Shown piece by piece: positions 1 through 13,000 of a stretch of DNA of 64,000 nt; the stretch's first letter is position 1, and each line of letters begins with the position of its first letter. Made by a program: the position numbers and the translations under genes. Origin of the DNA: Dallia pectoralis (taxonomy: Eukaryota; Chordata; Actinopteri; Esociformes; Umbridae); contig CM055740.1 of NCBI GenBank assembly GCA_029465975.1, forward strand, positions 1,368,635 to 1,432,634, read 5' to 3'. The notes under the pieces were generated by a model. That model worked only from the letters and a program-made list of their open reading frames with translations. It searched no databases and was not told where the DNA came from.

Positions 1-3000
1 AGAACATAACCCCAGAACATAACCCCAGAACATAACCCCAGAACATAACCCCAGAACATAACCCCAGAACATAACCCCAGAACCCCAGAACATAACCCCA
101 GAACATAACCCCAGAACATAACCCCAGAACATAACCCCAGAACATAACCCCAGAACCCCAGAACATAACCCCAGAACATAACCCCAGAACATAACCCCAG
201 AACATAACCCCAGAACATAACCCCAGAACATAACCCCAGAACATAACCCCACAACCCCAGAACATAACCCCAGAACAGAACCCCAGAACATAACCCCAGA
301 ACATAACCCCAGAACATAACCCCAGAACATAACCCCAGAACATAACCCCAGAACATAACCCCAGAACATAACCCCAGAACATAACCCCAGAACATAACCC
401 CAGAACATAACCCCAGAACATAACCCCAGAACATAACCATAGAACATAACCCCAGAACATAACCCCAGAACATAACCCCAGAACATAACCCCAGAACATA
501 ACCCCAGAACATAACCCCAGAACATAACCCCAGAACATAACCCCAGAACATAACCCCAGAACATAACCCCAGAACATAACCCCAGAACATAACCCCAGAA
601 CATAACCCCAGAACATAACCCCAGAACATAACCCCAGAACATAACCCCAGAACATAACCCCAGAACATAACCCCAGAACATAACCCCAGAACATAACCCC
701 AGAACATAACCCCAGAACCCCAGAACATAACCCCAGAACATAACCCCAGAACCCCAGAACATAACCCCAGAACATAACCCCAGAACATAACCCCAGAACA
801 TAACCCCAGAACATAACCCCAGAACATAACCCCAGAACATAACCCCAGAACATAACCCCAGAACATAACCCCAGAACATAACCCCAGAACATAACCCCAG
901 AACATAACCCCAGAACATAACCCCAGAACATAACCCCAGAACATGACCCCAGAACATGACCCCAGAACATAACCCCAGAACATAACCCCAGAACATAACC
1001 CCAGAACATAACCCCAGAACATAACCCCAGAACATAACCCCAGAACATAACCCCAGAACATAACCCCAGAACATAACCCCAGAACATAACCCCAGAACAT
1101 AACCCCAGAACATAACCCCAGAACATAACCCCAGAACATAACCCCAGAACAGAACCCCAGAACATAACCCCAGAACATAACCCCAGAACATAACCCCAGA
1201 ACATAACCCCAGAACATAACCCCAGAACATAACCCCAGAACATAACCCCAGAACATAACCCCAGAACATAACCCCAGAACATAACCCCAGAACATAACCC
1301 CAGAACATAACCCCAGAACATAACCCCAGAACATAACCCCAGAACATAACCCCAGAACATAACCCCAGAACATAACCCCAGAACATAACCCCAGAACATA
1401 ACCCCAGAACCCCAGAACATAACCCCAGAACATAACCCCAGAACATAACCCCAGAACATAACCCCAGAACATAACCCCAGAACATAACCCCAGAACCCCA
1501 GAACATAACCCCAGAACATAACCCCAGAACATAACCCCAGAACATAACCCCAGAACAGAACCCCAGAACATAACCCCAGAACATAACCCCAGAACATAAC
1601 CCCAGAACATAACCCCAGAACATAACCCCAGAACATAACCCCAGAACATAACCCCAGAACATAACCCCAGAACATAACCCCAGAACATAACCCCAGAACA
1701 TAACCCCAGAACATAACCCCAGAACATAACCCCAGAACATAACCCCAGAACATAACCCCAGAACATAACCCCAGAACATAACCCCAGAACATAACCCCAG
1801 AACATAACCCCAGAACATAACCCCAGAACATAACCCCAGAACATAACCCCAGAACATAACCCCAGAACATAACCCCAGAACATAACCCCAGAACATAACC
1901 CCAGAACATAACCCCAGAACCCCAGAACATAACCCCAGAACATAACCCCAGAACATAACCCCAGAACATAACCCCAGAACATAACCCCAGAACATAACCC
2001 CAGAACATAACCCCAGAACATAACCCCAGAACATAACCCCAGAACATAACCCCAGAACATAACCCCAGAACATAACCCCAGAACATAACCCCAGAACATA
2101 ACCCCAGAACATAACCCCAGAACATAACCCCAGAACATAACCCCAGAACATAACCCCAGAACAGAACCCCAGAACATAACCCCAGAACATAACCCCAGAA
2201 CATAACCCCAGAACATAACCCCAGAACATAACCCCAGAACATAACCCCAGAACATAACCCCAGAACATAACCCCAGAACATAACCCCAGAACATAACCCC
2301 AGAACATAACCCCAGAACATAACCCCAGAACATAACCCCAGAACATAACCCCAGAACATAACCCCAGAACATAACCCCAGAACATAACCCCAGAACATAA
2401 CCCCAGAACATAACCCCAGAACATAACCCCAGAACATAACCCCAGAACATAACCCCAGAACATAACCCCAGAACATAACCCCAGAACATAACCCCAGAAC
2501 ATAACCCCAGAACATAACCCCAGAACATAACCCCAGAACAGAACCCCAGAACATAACCCCAGAACATAACCCCAGAACATAACCCCAGAACATAACCCCA
2601 GAACATAACCCCAGAACATAACCCCAGAACATAACCCCAGAACATAACCCCAGAACATAACCCCAGAACATAACCCCAGAACCCCAGAACATAACCCCAG
2701 AACATAACCCCAGAACATAACCCCAGAACCCCAGAACATAACCCCAGAACATAACCCCAGAACATAACCCCAGAACATAACCCCAGAACCCCAGAACATA
2801 ACCCCAGAACATAACCCCAGAACATAACCCCAGAACCCCAGAACATAACCCCAGAACATAACCCCAGAACATAACCCCAGAACATAACCCCAGAACATAA
2901 CCCCAGAACATAACCCCAGAACATAACCCCAGAACATAACCCCAGAACATAACCCCAGAACATAACCCCAGAACCCCAGAACATAACCCCAGAACATAAC

Positions 3001-6000
3001 CCCAGAACATAACCCCAGAACATAACCCCAGAACATAACCCCAGAACATAACCCCAGAACATAACCCCAGAACATAACCCCAGAACATAACCCCAGAACA
3101 TAACCCCAGAACATAACCCCAGAACATAACCCCAGAACATAACCCCAGAACATAACCCCAGAACATAACCCCAGAACATAACCCCAGAACATAACCCCAG
3201 AACATAACCCCAGAACATAACCCCAGAACATAACCCCAGAACATAACCCCAGAACATAACCCCAGAACATAACCCCAGAACCCCAGAACATAACCCCAGA
3301 ACATAACCCCAGAACCCCAGAACATAACCCCAGAACATAACCCCAGAACATAACCCCAGAACATAACCCCAGAACATAACCCCAGAACATAACCCCAGAA
3401 CATAACCCCAGAACATAACCCCAGAACATAACCCCAGAACATAACCCCAGAACATAACCCCAGAACATAACCCCAGAACATAACCCCAGAACATAACCCC
3501 AGAACATGACCCCAGAACATGACCCCAGAACATAACCCCAGAACATAACCCCAGAACATAACCCCAGAACATAACCCCAGAACATAACCCCAGAACATAA
3601 CCCCAGAACATAACCCCAGAACATAACCCCAGAACATAACCCCAGAACATAACCCCAGAACATAACCCCAGAACATAACCCCAGAACATAACCCCAGAAC
3701 ATAACCCCAGAACAGAACCCCAGAACATAACCCCAGAACATAACCCCAGAACATAACCCCAGAACATAACCCCAGAACATAACCCCAGAACATAACCCCA
3801 GAACATAACCCCAGAACATAACCCCAGAACATAACCCCAGAACATAACCCCAGAACATAACCCCAGAACATAACCCCAGAACATAACCCCAGAACATAAC
3901 CCCAGAACATAACCCCAGAACATAACCCCAGAACATAACCCCAGAACATAACCCCAGAACCCCAGAACATAACCCCAGAACATAACCCCAGAACATAACC
4001 CCAGAACATAACCCCAGAACATAACCCCAGAACATAACCCCAGAACCCCAGAACATAACCCCAGAACATAACCCCAGAACATAACCCCAGAACATAACCC
4101 CAGAACAGAACCCCAGAACATAACCCCAGAACATAACCCCAGAACATAACCCCAGAACATAACCCCAGAACATAACCCCAGAACATAACCCCAGAACATA
4201 ACCCCAGAACATAACCCCAGAACATAACCCCAGAACATAACCCCAGAACATAACCCCAGAACATAACCCCAGAACATAACCCCAGAACATAACCCCAGAA
4301 CATAACCCCAGAACATAACCCCAGAACATAACCCCAGAACATAACCCCAGAACATAACCCCAGAACATAACCCCAGAACATAACCCCAGAACATAACCCC
4401 AGAACATAACCCCAGAACATAACCCCAGAACATAACCCCAGAACATAACCCCAGAACATAACCCCAGAACCCCAGAACATAACCCCAGAACATAACCCCA
4501 GAACATAACCCCAGAACATAACCCCAGAACATAACCCCAGAACATAACCCCAGAACATAACCCCAGAACATAACCCCAGAACATAACCCCAGAACATAAC
4601 CCCAGAACATAACCCCAGAACATAACCCCAGAACATAACCCCAGAACATAACCCCAGAACATAACCCCAGAACATAACCCCAGAACATAACCCCAGAACA
4701 TAACCCCAGAACAGAACCCCAGAACATAACCCCAGAACATAACCCCAGAACATAACCCCAGAACATAACCCCAGAACATAACCCCAGAACATAACCCCAG
4801 AACATAACCCCAGAACATAACCCCAGAACATAACCCCAGAACATAACCCCAGAACATAACCCCAGAACATAACCCCAGAACATAACCCCAGAACATAACC
4901 CCAGAACATAACCCCAGAACATAACCCCAGAACATAACCCCAGAACATAACCCCAGAACATAACCCCAGAACATAACCCCAGAACATAACCCCAGAACAT
5001 AACCCCAGAACATAACCCCAGAACATAACCCCAGAACATAACCCCAGAACATAACCCCAGAACATAACCCCAGAACATAACCCCAGAACATAACCCCAGA
5101 ACAGAACCCCAGAACATAACCCCAGAACATAACCCCAGAACATAACCCCAGAACATAACCCCAGAACATAACCCCAGAACATAACCCCAGAACATAACCC
5201 CAGAACATAACCCCAGAACATAACCCCAGAACCCCAGAACATAACCCCAGAACATAACCCCAGAACATAACCCCAGAACCCCAGAACATAACCCCAGAAC
5301 ATAACCCCAGAACATAACCCCAGAACATAACCCCAGAACCCCAGAACATAACCCCAGAACATAACCCCAGAACATAACCCCAGAACCCCAGAACATAACC
5401 CCAGAACATAACCCCAGAACATAACCCCAGAACATAACCCCAGAACATAACCCCAGAACATAACCCCAGAACATAACCCCAGAACATAACCCCAGAACAT
5501 AACCCCAGAACATAACCCCAGAACCCCAGAACATAACCAAAGAACATAACCCCAGAACATAACCCCAGAACATAACCCCAGAACATAACCCCAGAACATA
5601 ACCCCAGAACACAACCCCAGAACATAACCCCAGAACATAACCCCAGAACATAACCCCAGAACATAACCCCAGAACATAACCCCAGAACATAACCCCAGAA
5701 CATAACCCCAGAACATAACCCCAGAACAGAACCCCAGAACATAACCCCAGAACCCCAGAACATAACCCCAGAACATAACCCCAGAACATAACCCCAGAAC
5801 ATAACCCCAGAACATAACCCCAGAACATAACCCCAGAACATAACCCCAGAACATAACCCCAGAACATAACCCCAGAACATAACCCCAGAACATAACCCCA
5901 GAACCCCAGAACATAACCCCAGAACATAACCCCAGAACATAACCCCAGAACATTACCATAGAACATAACCCCAGAACATAACCCCAGAACATAACCCCAG

Positions 6001-6686
6001 AACATGACCCCAGAACATAACCCCAGAACATAACCCCAGAACATAACCCCAGAACATAACCCCAGAACATAACCCCAGAACATAACCCCAGAACATGACC
6101 CCAGAACATAACCCCAGAACATAACCCCAGAACATAACCCCAGAACATAACCCCAGAACATAACCCCAGAACATAACCCCAGAACATAACCCCAGAACAT
6201 AACCCCAGAACATAACCCCAGAACATAACCCCAGAACATAACCCCAGAACATAACCCCAGAACATAACCCCAGAACATAACCCCAGAACATAACCCCAGA
6301 ACATAACCCCAGAACATAACCCCAGAACATAACCCCAGAACATAACCCCAGAACATAACCCCAGAACATAACCCCAGAACATAACCCCAGAACATAACCC
6401 CAGAACAGAACCCCAGAACATAACCCCAGAACATAACCCCAGAACATAACCCCAGAACATAACCCCAGAACATAACCCCAGAACATAACCCCAGAACATA
6501 ACCCCAGAACATAACCCCAGAACATAACCCCAGAACATAACCCCAGAACATAACCCCAGAACATAACCCCAGAACATAACCCCAGAACATAACCCCAGAA
6601 CATAACCCCAGAACATAACCCCAGAACATAACCCCAGAACATAACCCCAGAACATAACCCCAGAACATAACCCCAGAACATTACCC
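1..6686. repeat. 13-bp minisatellite (AGAACATAACCCC)n in smad3 intron 5
   Basis: About 500 units, running off the left edge. Variants include shortened AGAACCCC units, ACAGAACCCC and ACATGACCCC. Their order shows a 2.55-kb higher-order duplication (see findings). A 248-codon open frame on the minus strand is a by-product of the 39-bp (3 x 13) codon period. Confidence 0.98.
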
Positions 6687-6734
6687 TGTGTTTATTCACT
6701 TTCTATAATCCAATATGAGCAGGTATTTAGTGGT

Positions 6735-6760
6735 ATGATGATGATGATGATGATGATGAG
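6735..6760. repeat. (GAT)n microsatellite
   Basis: Short pure GAT/ATG run in smad3 intron 5, between the 13-bp array and exon 5. Confidence 0.9.
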
Positions 6761-6890
6761 CGGAGTCCACCTGGGGGAGGCGTCACAGCTGACCAGGAGG
6801 CGTGTCTGAATCAAAGGCCACACCTGCGGAACAGGCCCCTCCTCCTTCTGTGGCCCCTCCTCCTGAGGCCCAATGATGTTTGGTCCTTAC

Positions 6891-6947
6891 CTAGGTGAGT
6901 GCTGTGTGCTGGAGAGGCAGGATCTGGTGACAGACTGCTGGGTGAAC
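6891..6947 (-). CDS. smad3: smad3 coding exon 5 (residues 204-223, Ser-Pro linker)
   Basis: Acceptor GTTTATAG|GTTCACC and donor CACCTAG|GTAAGG. Encodes GSPSSLSPDPASPAHSTHL, with three SP sites matching the proline-directed linker phosphorylation sites of SMAD3. It ends in phase 1, as the matching mammalian exon does. The next exon (start of MH2) is not in this window. Confidence 0.88.
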   Translation of the reverse strand, partial: VHPAVCHQILPLQHTALT

Positions 6948-7015
6948 CTATAAACAGAGAGAGGGACAGAATACACACATGTATGTTGTGTGCTGTATGT
7001 ACGCTCTCTCTCTCT

Positions 7016-7061
<46 letters not shown>

Positions 7062-10000
7062 CCTGTGTCCATGCTGTTGTTGTGATGGTGGTCACTAGTT
7101 TCTCCATCCTCACTCAGATATCCTGGAGGAGGAGTTTCTGCAACACACAGGAAGCACAACATTTACACAACACTCAGACAGCACAACTCTAAAAGGAAAT
7201 TACAACTTTAAAAGGAAGTGACATCAGAAGGTGTCTGACGACACACACCTTCCAGGAACTGACATCCTTTTATTCTGGGCTGGGTGTTAAATATGTTCTT
7301 TATATGTAAATCATCTAAAAGTGGGATAATTAACATACCACAGTTATCAATCAAATGTCCCCAAATCAGCACAAATATAACATAATTACATATTTTCACC
7401 AAACCCAATTGGCTTGACAGCATCTTGAAAATAGCACACATCATTTGACATCATGAAGACATTTCATCTGGGGGCACTTCCTGTGTAGCTGCTACATGGT
7501 TCATGGAACAATACACACAGTAAATACACACAGTAAATACACACAGTAAATACACACAGTAAATACACACAGTAAATACACACAGTAAATACACACAGTA
7601 AATACACACAGTAAATACACACAGTAAATACACACAGTAAATACACACAGTAAATACACACAGTAAATACACACAGTAAATACACACAGTAAATACACAC
7701 AGTAAATACACACAGTAAATACACACAGTAAATACACACAGTAAATACACACAGTAAATACACACAGTAAAAACACACAGTAATGTTTCCACAGTAAATA
7801 CACACAGTAAATACACACAGTAAATACACACACTAATACACACAGTAAATACACACAGTAATGTTTTCACAGTAAATACACACAGTAATGTTTACACAGT
7901 AAATACACACAGTAAATACACACAGTAATGTTTTCACAGTAAATACACACAGTAAATACACACAGTAAATACACACAGTAATATTTTCACAGTAAATACA
8001 CACAGTAAATACACACAGTAAATACACACAGTAATGTTTTCACAGTAAATACACACAGTAAATACACACAGTAAATACACACAGTAATGTTTTCACAGTA
8101 AACACACACAGTAAATACACACAGTAATGTTTTCACAGTAATGTTTTCACAGTAAATACACACAGTAAATACACACAGTAAATACACACAGTAATGTTTT
8201 CACAGTAAATACACACAGTAAATACACACAGTAAATACACACAGTAATGTTTTCACAGTAAATACACACAGTAATGTTTACACAGTAAATACACACAGTA
8301 ATGTTTACACAGTAAATACACACAGTAAATATACACAGTAAATACACACAGTAATGTTTACACAGTAAATACACACAGTAGATACACACAGTAATGTTTA
8401 CACAGTAAATACACACAGTAATGTTTACACAGTAAATACACACAGTAATGTTTACACAGTAAATACACACAGTAATGTTTACACAGTAAATACACACAGT
8501 AAATACACACAGTAATGTTTACACAGTAAATACACACAGTAATGTTTACACAGTAAATACACACAGTAATGTTTACACAGTAAATACACACAGTAATGTT
8601 TACACAGTAAATACACACAGTAAATACACACAGTAATTACACACAGTAATGTTTACACAGTAAATACACACAGTAATGTTTACACAGTAAATACACACAG
8701 TAATGTTTACACAGTAAATACACACAGTAAATACACACAGTAAATACACACAGTAAATACACACAGTAAATACACACAGTAATGTTTACACAGTAAATAC
8801 ACACAGTAAATACACACAGTAAATACACACAGTAATGTTTACACAGTAAATACACACAGTAAATACACACAGTAAATACACACAGTAATGTTTTCACAGT
8901 AAATACACACAGTAATGTTTACACAGTAAATACACACAGTAATGTTTACACAGTAAATACACACAGTAATGTTTACACAGTAAATACACACAGTAATGTT
9001 TACACAGTAAATACACACAGTAAATACACACAGTAATGTTTACACAGTAAATACACACAGTAATGTTTACACAGTAAATACACACAGTAAATACACACAG
9101 TAAATACACACAGTAATGTTTACACAGTAAATACACACAGTAATGTTTACACAGTAAATACACACAGTAAATACACACAGTAAATACACACAGTAAATAC
9201 ACACAGTAAATACACACAGTAATGTTTTCACAGTCTCCTACCTGGTATATAATTGATCTGGGGTTCAATGCCAGAGGGAAAGTTGGTGTTTTCTGGGATG
9301 GAGTTACTGTAGTCATCAAGTGGAGGGAACTCTGTAGGGAAATCTGTGTGTCTGGGCACCAAGACAGGAGGGAGGACTGGAGAGATCAGGGGTGAGAAGA
9401 GAGAAGAGAACAGAGAGAGAACAGAGACGAGAGAGCATAGAGAGAAGAGAGACGAGAGAACAGAGAGGAGAGAACATAGAGAGAACAGAGAGGTGAGAGC
9501 ATAGAACACACATGCATTCATGAATTGTTCATACTATTAAAAGTTCCCTGGCTAGCCAGAAGAGCCTGGTTCCTTTCTAGGTTTCTTCCAAAATTCTACC
9601 CATTAGGTAGTTTCCAGGCCCTGTTGTTTCTTGCTGGTTGGGGTTTCAGCCAGGGTGTTTGTAAAGGCACTCTACGACGACAGCTGATGTAAAAAGGGCT
9701 TGACGAAATAAATGTGATTTGTTCTGTGGACTCACTGGGTGTCTCAACGCGCTGGTAGTGGTAGGGGTTTACACACACCTCATCCATCTTGGAGTGAAAG
9801 GCAAACTCACACAACTCCACGGCCCTCAACTCGTGGTGAGACTGAAGGTCCGGCCAACGCCACAGACGGCAGTAGATCACATGAGGAAGACCTTTACGGT
9901 GGGAAACCTGCAAGCGTCCATCTAAAGACCTGAAAGAGAGAGACAGGTCAGAGGTGGTAGGTAGTTGGAGAGAGAGAGACAGGTCAGAGGTGGTAGGTAG

Positions 10001-13000
10001 TTGGAGAGAGAGACAGGTCAGAGGTGGCAGGTAGTTGGAGAGAGAGACAGGTCAGAGGTGGTAGGTAGTTGGAGAGAGAGAGACAGGTCAGAGGTGGTAG
10101 ATAGTTGGAGAGAGAGAGACAGGTCAGAGGTGGTAGAGAGAGAGACAGGTCAGAGGTGGTAGAGAGAGAGACAGGTCAGAGGTGGTAGAGAGAGAGACAG
10201 GTCAGAGGTGGTAGAGAGAGAGACAGGTCAGAGGTGGTAGAGAGAGAGACAGGTCAGAGGTGGTAGAGAGAGAGACAGGTCAGAGGTGGTAGAGAGAGAG
10301 ACAGGTCAGAGGTGGTAGAGAGAGAGACAGGTCAGAGGTGGTAGAGAGAGAGACAGGTCTTCGGGACTCAATCCGGACATCCATCCCAACATTCCCAGAC
10401 AGACCAGCCACAGTTTGGCAGAACCCTGTTCTCAAACACCACCACTAACCAGTGTCTTGTTTGCTTATTCAATGACTGTATCTACATGCGTATGAAAGGG
10501 CTATTTAATGTAACCTATGTCAACACTGTGCCCAAATCCCTATAAAAGCTTACGTTTTAGCCACGTGCCAACAAATCCGGGCACCACACCTCCAAAAGTA
10601 GACAGACTGGCAACATAGACATGGAAAATACTGGGTAATACCAGCCAGGAGCACCTGGAGGCTTTTGTCAAGTCGAAGGTTTGCTGAGCCCAAGTTAAAA
10701 TCAGCAGTTACTGAATGACTGGTATAAGGCTCAGTTTTAACAGTTCAAAACCACTGAGTGACTGGTGATGTGTGGAAAATAGTCCAGCTCCCAGTAGTCC
10801 AGCTCCCAGTAGTCCAGCTCCCGGTAGTCCAGCTCCCGGTAGTCCAGCTCCCGGTAGTCCAGCTCCCAGTAGTCCAGCTCCCGGTAGTCCAGCTCCCAGT
10901 AGTCCAGCTCCCCCAGTAGTCCAGCTCCCGGTAGTCCAGCTCCCCCAGTAGTCCAGCTCCCGGTAGTCCAGCTCCCCAGTAGTCCAGCTCCCGGTAGTCC
11001 AGCTCCCCCAGTAGTCCAGCTCCCGGTAGTCCAGCTCCCGGTAGTCCAGCTCCCGGTAGTCCAGCTCCCGGTAGTCCAGCTCCCGGCAGTCCAGCTCCCG
11101 GCAGTCCAGCTCCCGGCAGTCCAGCTCCCGGCAGTCCAGCTCCCGGCAGTCCAGCTCCCGGTAGTCCAGCTCCCGGTAGTCCAGCTCCCGGTACTCCAGC
11201 TCCCGGTAGTCCAGCTCCCGGTAGTCCAGCTCCCGGTAGTCCAGCTCCCGGTAGTCCAGCTCCCAGTAGTCCAGCTCCCACAGTAGTCCAGCTCCCCCAG
11301 TAGTCCAGCTCCCGGTAGTCCAGCTCCCGGTAGTCCAGCTCCCGGTAGTCCAGCTCCCGGTAGTCCAGCTCCCGGTAGTCCAGCTCCCGGTAGTCCAGCT
11401 CCGGTAGTCCAGCTCCCGGTAGTCCAGCTCCCGGTAGTCCAGCTCCCCCAGTAGTCCAGCTCCCGGTAGTCTAGCTCCCGGTAGTCCAGCTCCCGGTAGT
11501 CCAGCTCCCGGTAGTCCAGCTCCCAGTAGTCCAGCTCCCGGTAGTCCAGCTCCCGGTAGTCCAGCTGCCAGTAGTCCAGCTCCCAGTAGTCCAGCTCCCA
11601 GTAGTCCAGCTCCCAGTAGTCCAGCTCTTAAATCCACAGACCAGCAGAAACTCCTCCCTCCGTATGTAAACAGACTAACAGCTAACCACCAAACCCACAG
11701 ATTGTGAACCCGACTCTTCAACCACAGAGTCTGGATCCAGTGAGCACAGGGCACAGACACACACACTGAAACAGACACACACACACACACACACTGAAAC
11801 AGACACACACACACTAAAACAACCAAACACCATGTTCACAGAGCCTGCAGTTAGTCACACAGGATGTGAGGAGGACTCCCATGTTATCTCTCTCTCACCT
11901 CCCCTCTCTCTCCATCTCTCACCCCCACCACACTCTCTCCATCTCTCTCACCCCCTCTCTCTCCATCTCTCACCCCCACCACACTCTCTCCATCTCTCAC
12001 CCTCCTCCCCACTCTCTCCATCTCTCACCCCCTCTCTCTCCATCTCTCACCCCCTCTCTCTCCATCTCTCACCCCCCTCTCTCTCCATCTCTCACCCCCT
12101 CTCTCTCCATCTCTCACCCCCCACCACACTCTCTCCATCTCTCCCCCCCGCGCTCCCTCAGTTCCCCTTCTCATTTTCCCTCTCTCTTTCACAGTCTTTC
12201 TGTCCACTCACTCCTCCTCTCCAAACAGTTTTCCAGCCGTGTGAATGACTCAGCAGGAATTCCCAGAAGCCACCCTGCCCTCTGGGCTTGGGACGTGTGC
12301 GTACCTGACAGACACATTCGATTTTAGGATAACACTTCTGGTTACTAGTTCACATACTGACCAGGATGGGGGTCAATTTAAATGTCAGGACAACACCCCT
12401 CCCCCATTTACATGTCAAATATTTACTGGGAATTTCAGTTTACTTCCACTGTGGGTGGAAAGTGCAGAGTGGACCACTTGCCTGTTTCCGAGGCACTCAG
12501 TAGAAGAGATACTCACAGGCCATTTAATAATCTGTTCATTGGCTGACTATATCTGACTGGGAAGGTTGCACTCATAGAGATGGGAGGAGGTCACCCATGG
12601 GCCATGTGTGTTTATAGTGCCTGTTTCAGCAGGGCCAAAACCGTTAAGGCAAAAATCCATGTTATTGTCGTCCATTTTCAGTGTGATTAATTAACAACCC
12701 TGTTTGAGCCGCTTGATGACACAGTTGGAGTTGTGACCACATCTAGGTCATCAGTTGGAATCAGTCAATAAGGTGACATTACTGTTACCAACACCTCTAG
12801 CCATCTCTATGGGGGCACTAAAACACGTCTAATTTCCTCCTGGTCCCCCGTCAAGTCCAAGGCGATACTATTAGTGGACAGAGGCAGTAAAACCACAGTA
12901 CCAACGATTTCTAAACAATAAATAATGTCCGTAATAGTTTGTTTGTCAGATTAGCTGCAGTATTATTAATAATACTATTATTATAGGGGCTACTGTCTGT

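Noticed and set aside
5953..6699. 248-codon frame resembling a hydrophobic repeat protein
   Set aside because: Translation of the 13-bp array (three units make 13 codons); no coding signal outside the repeat.
7451..9319. Chain of Cys/Tyr/Val-rich open frames
   Set aside because: Translation of the CACAGTAAATACA array in smad3 intron 3.
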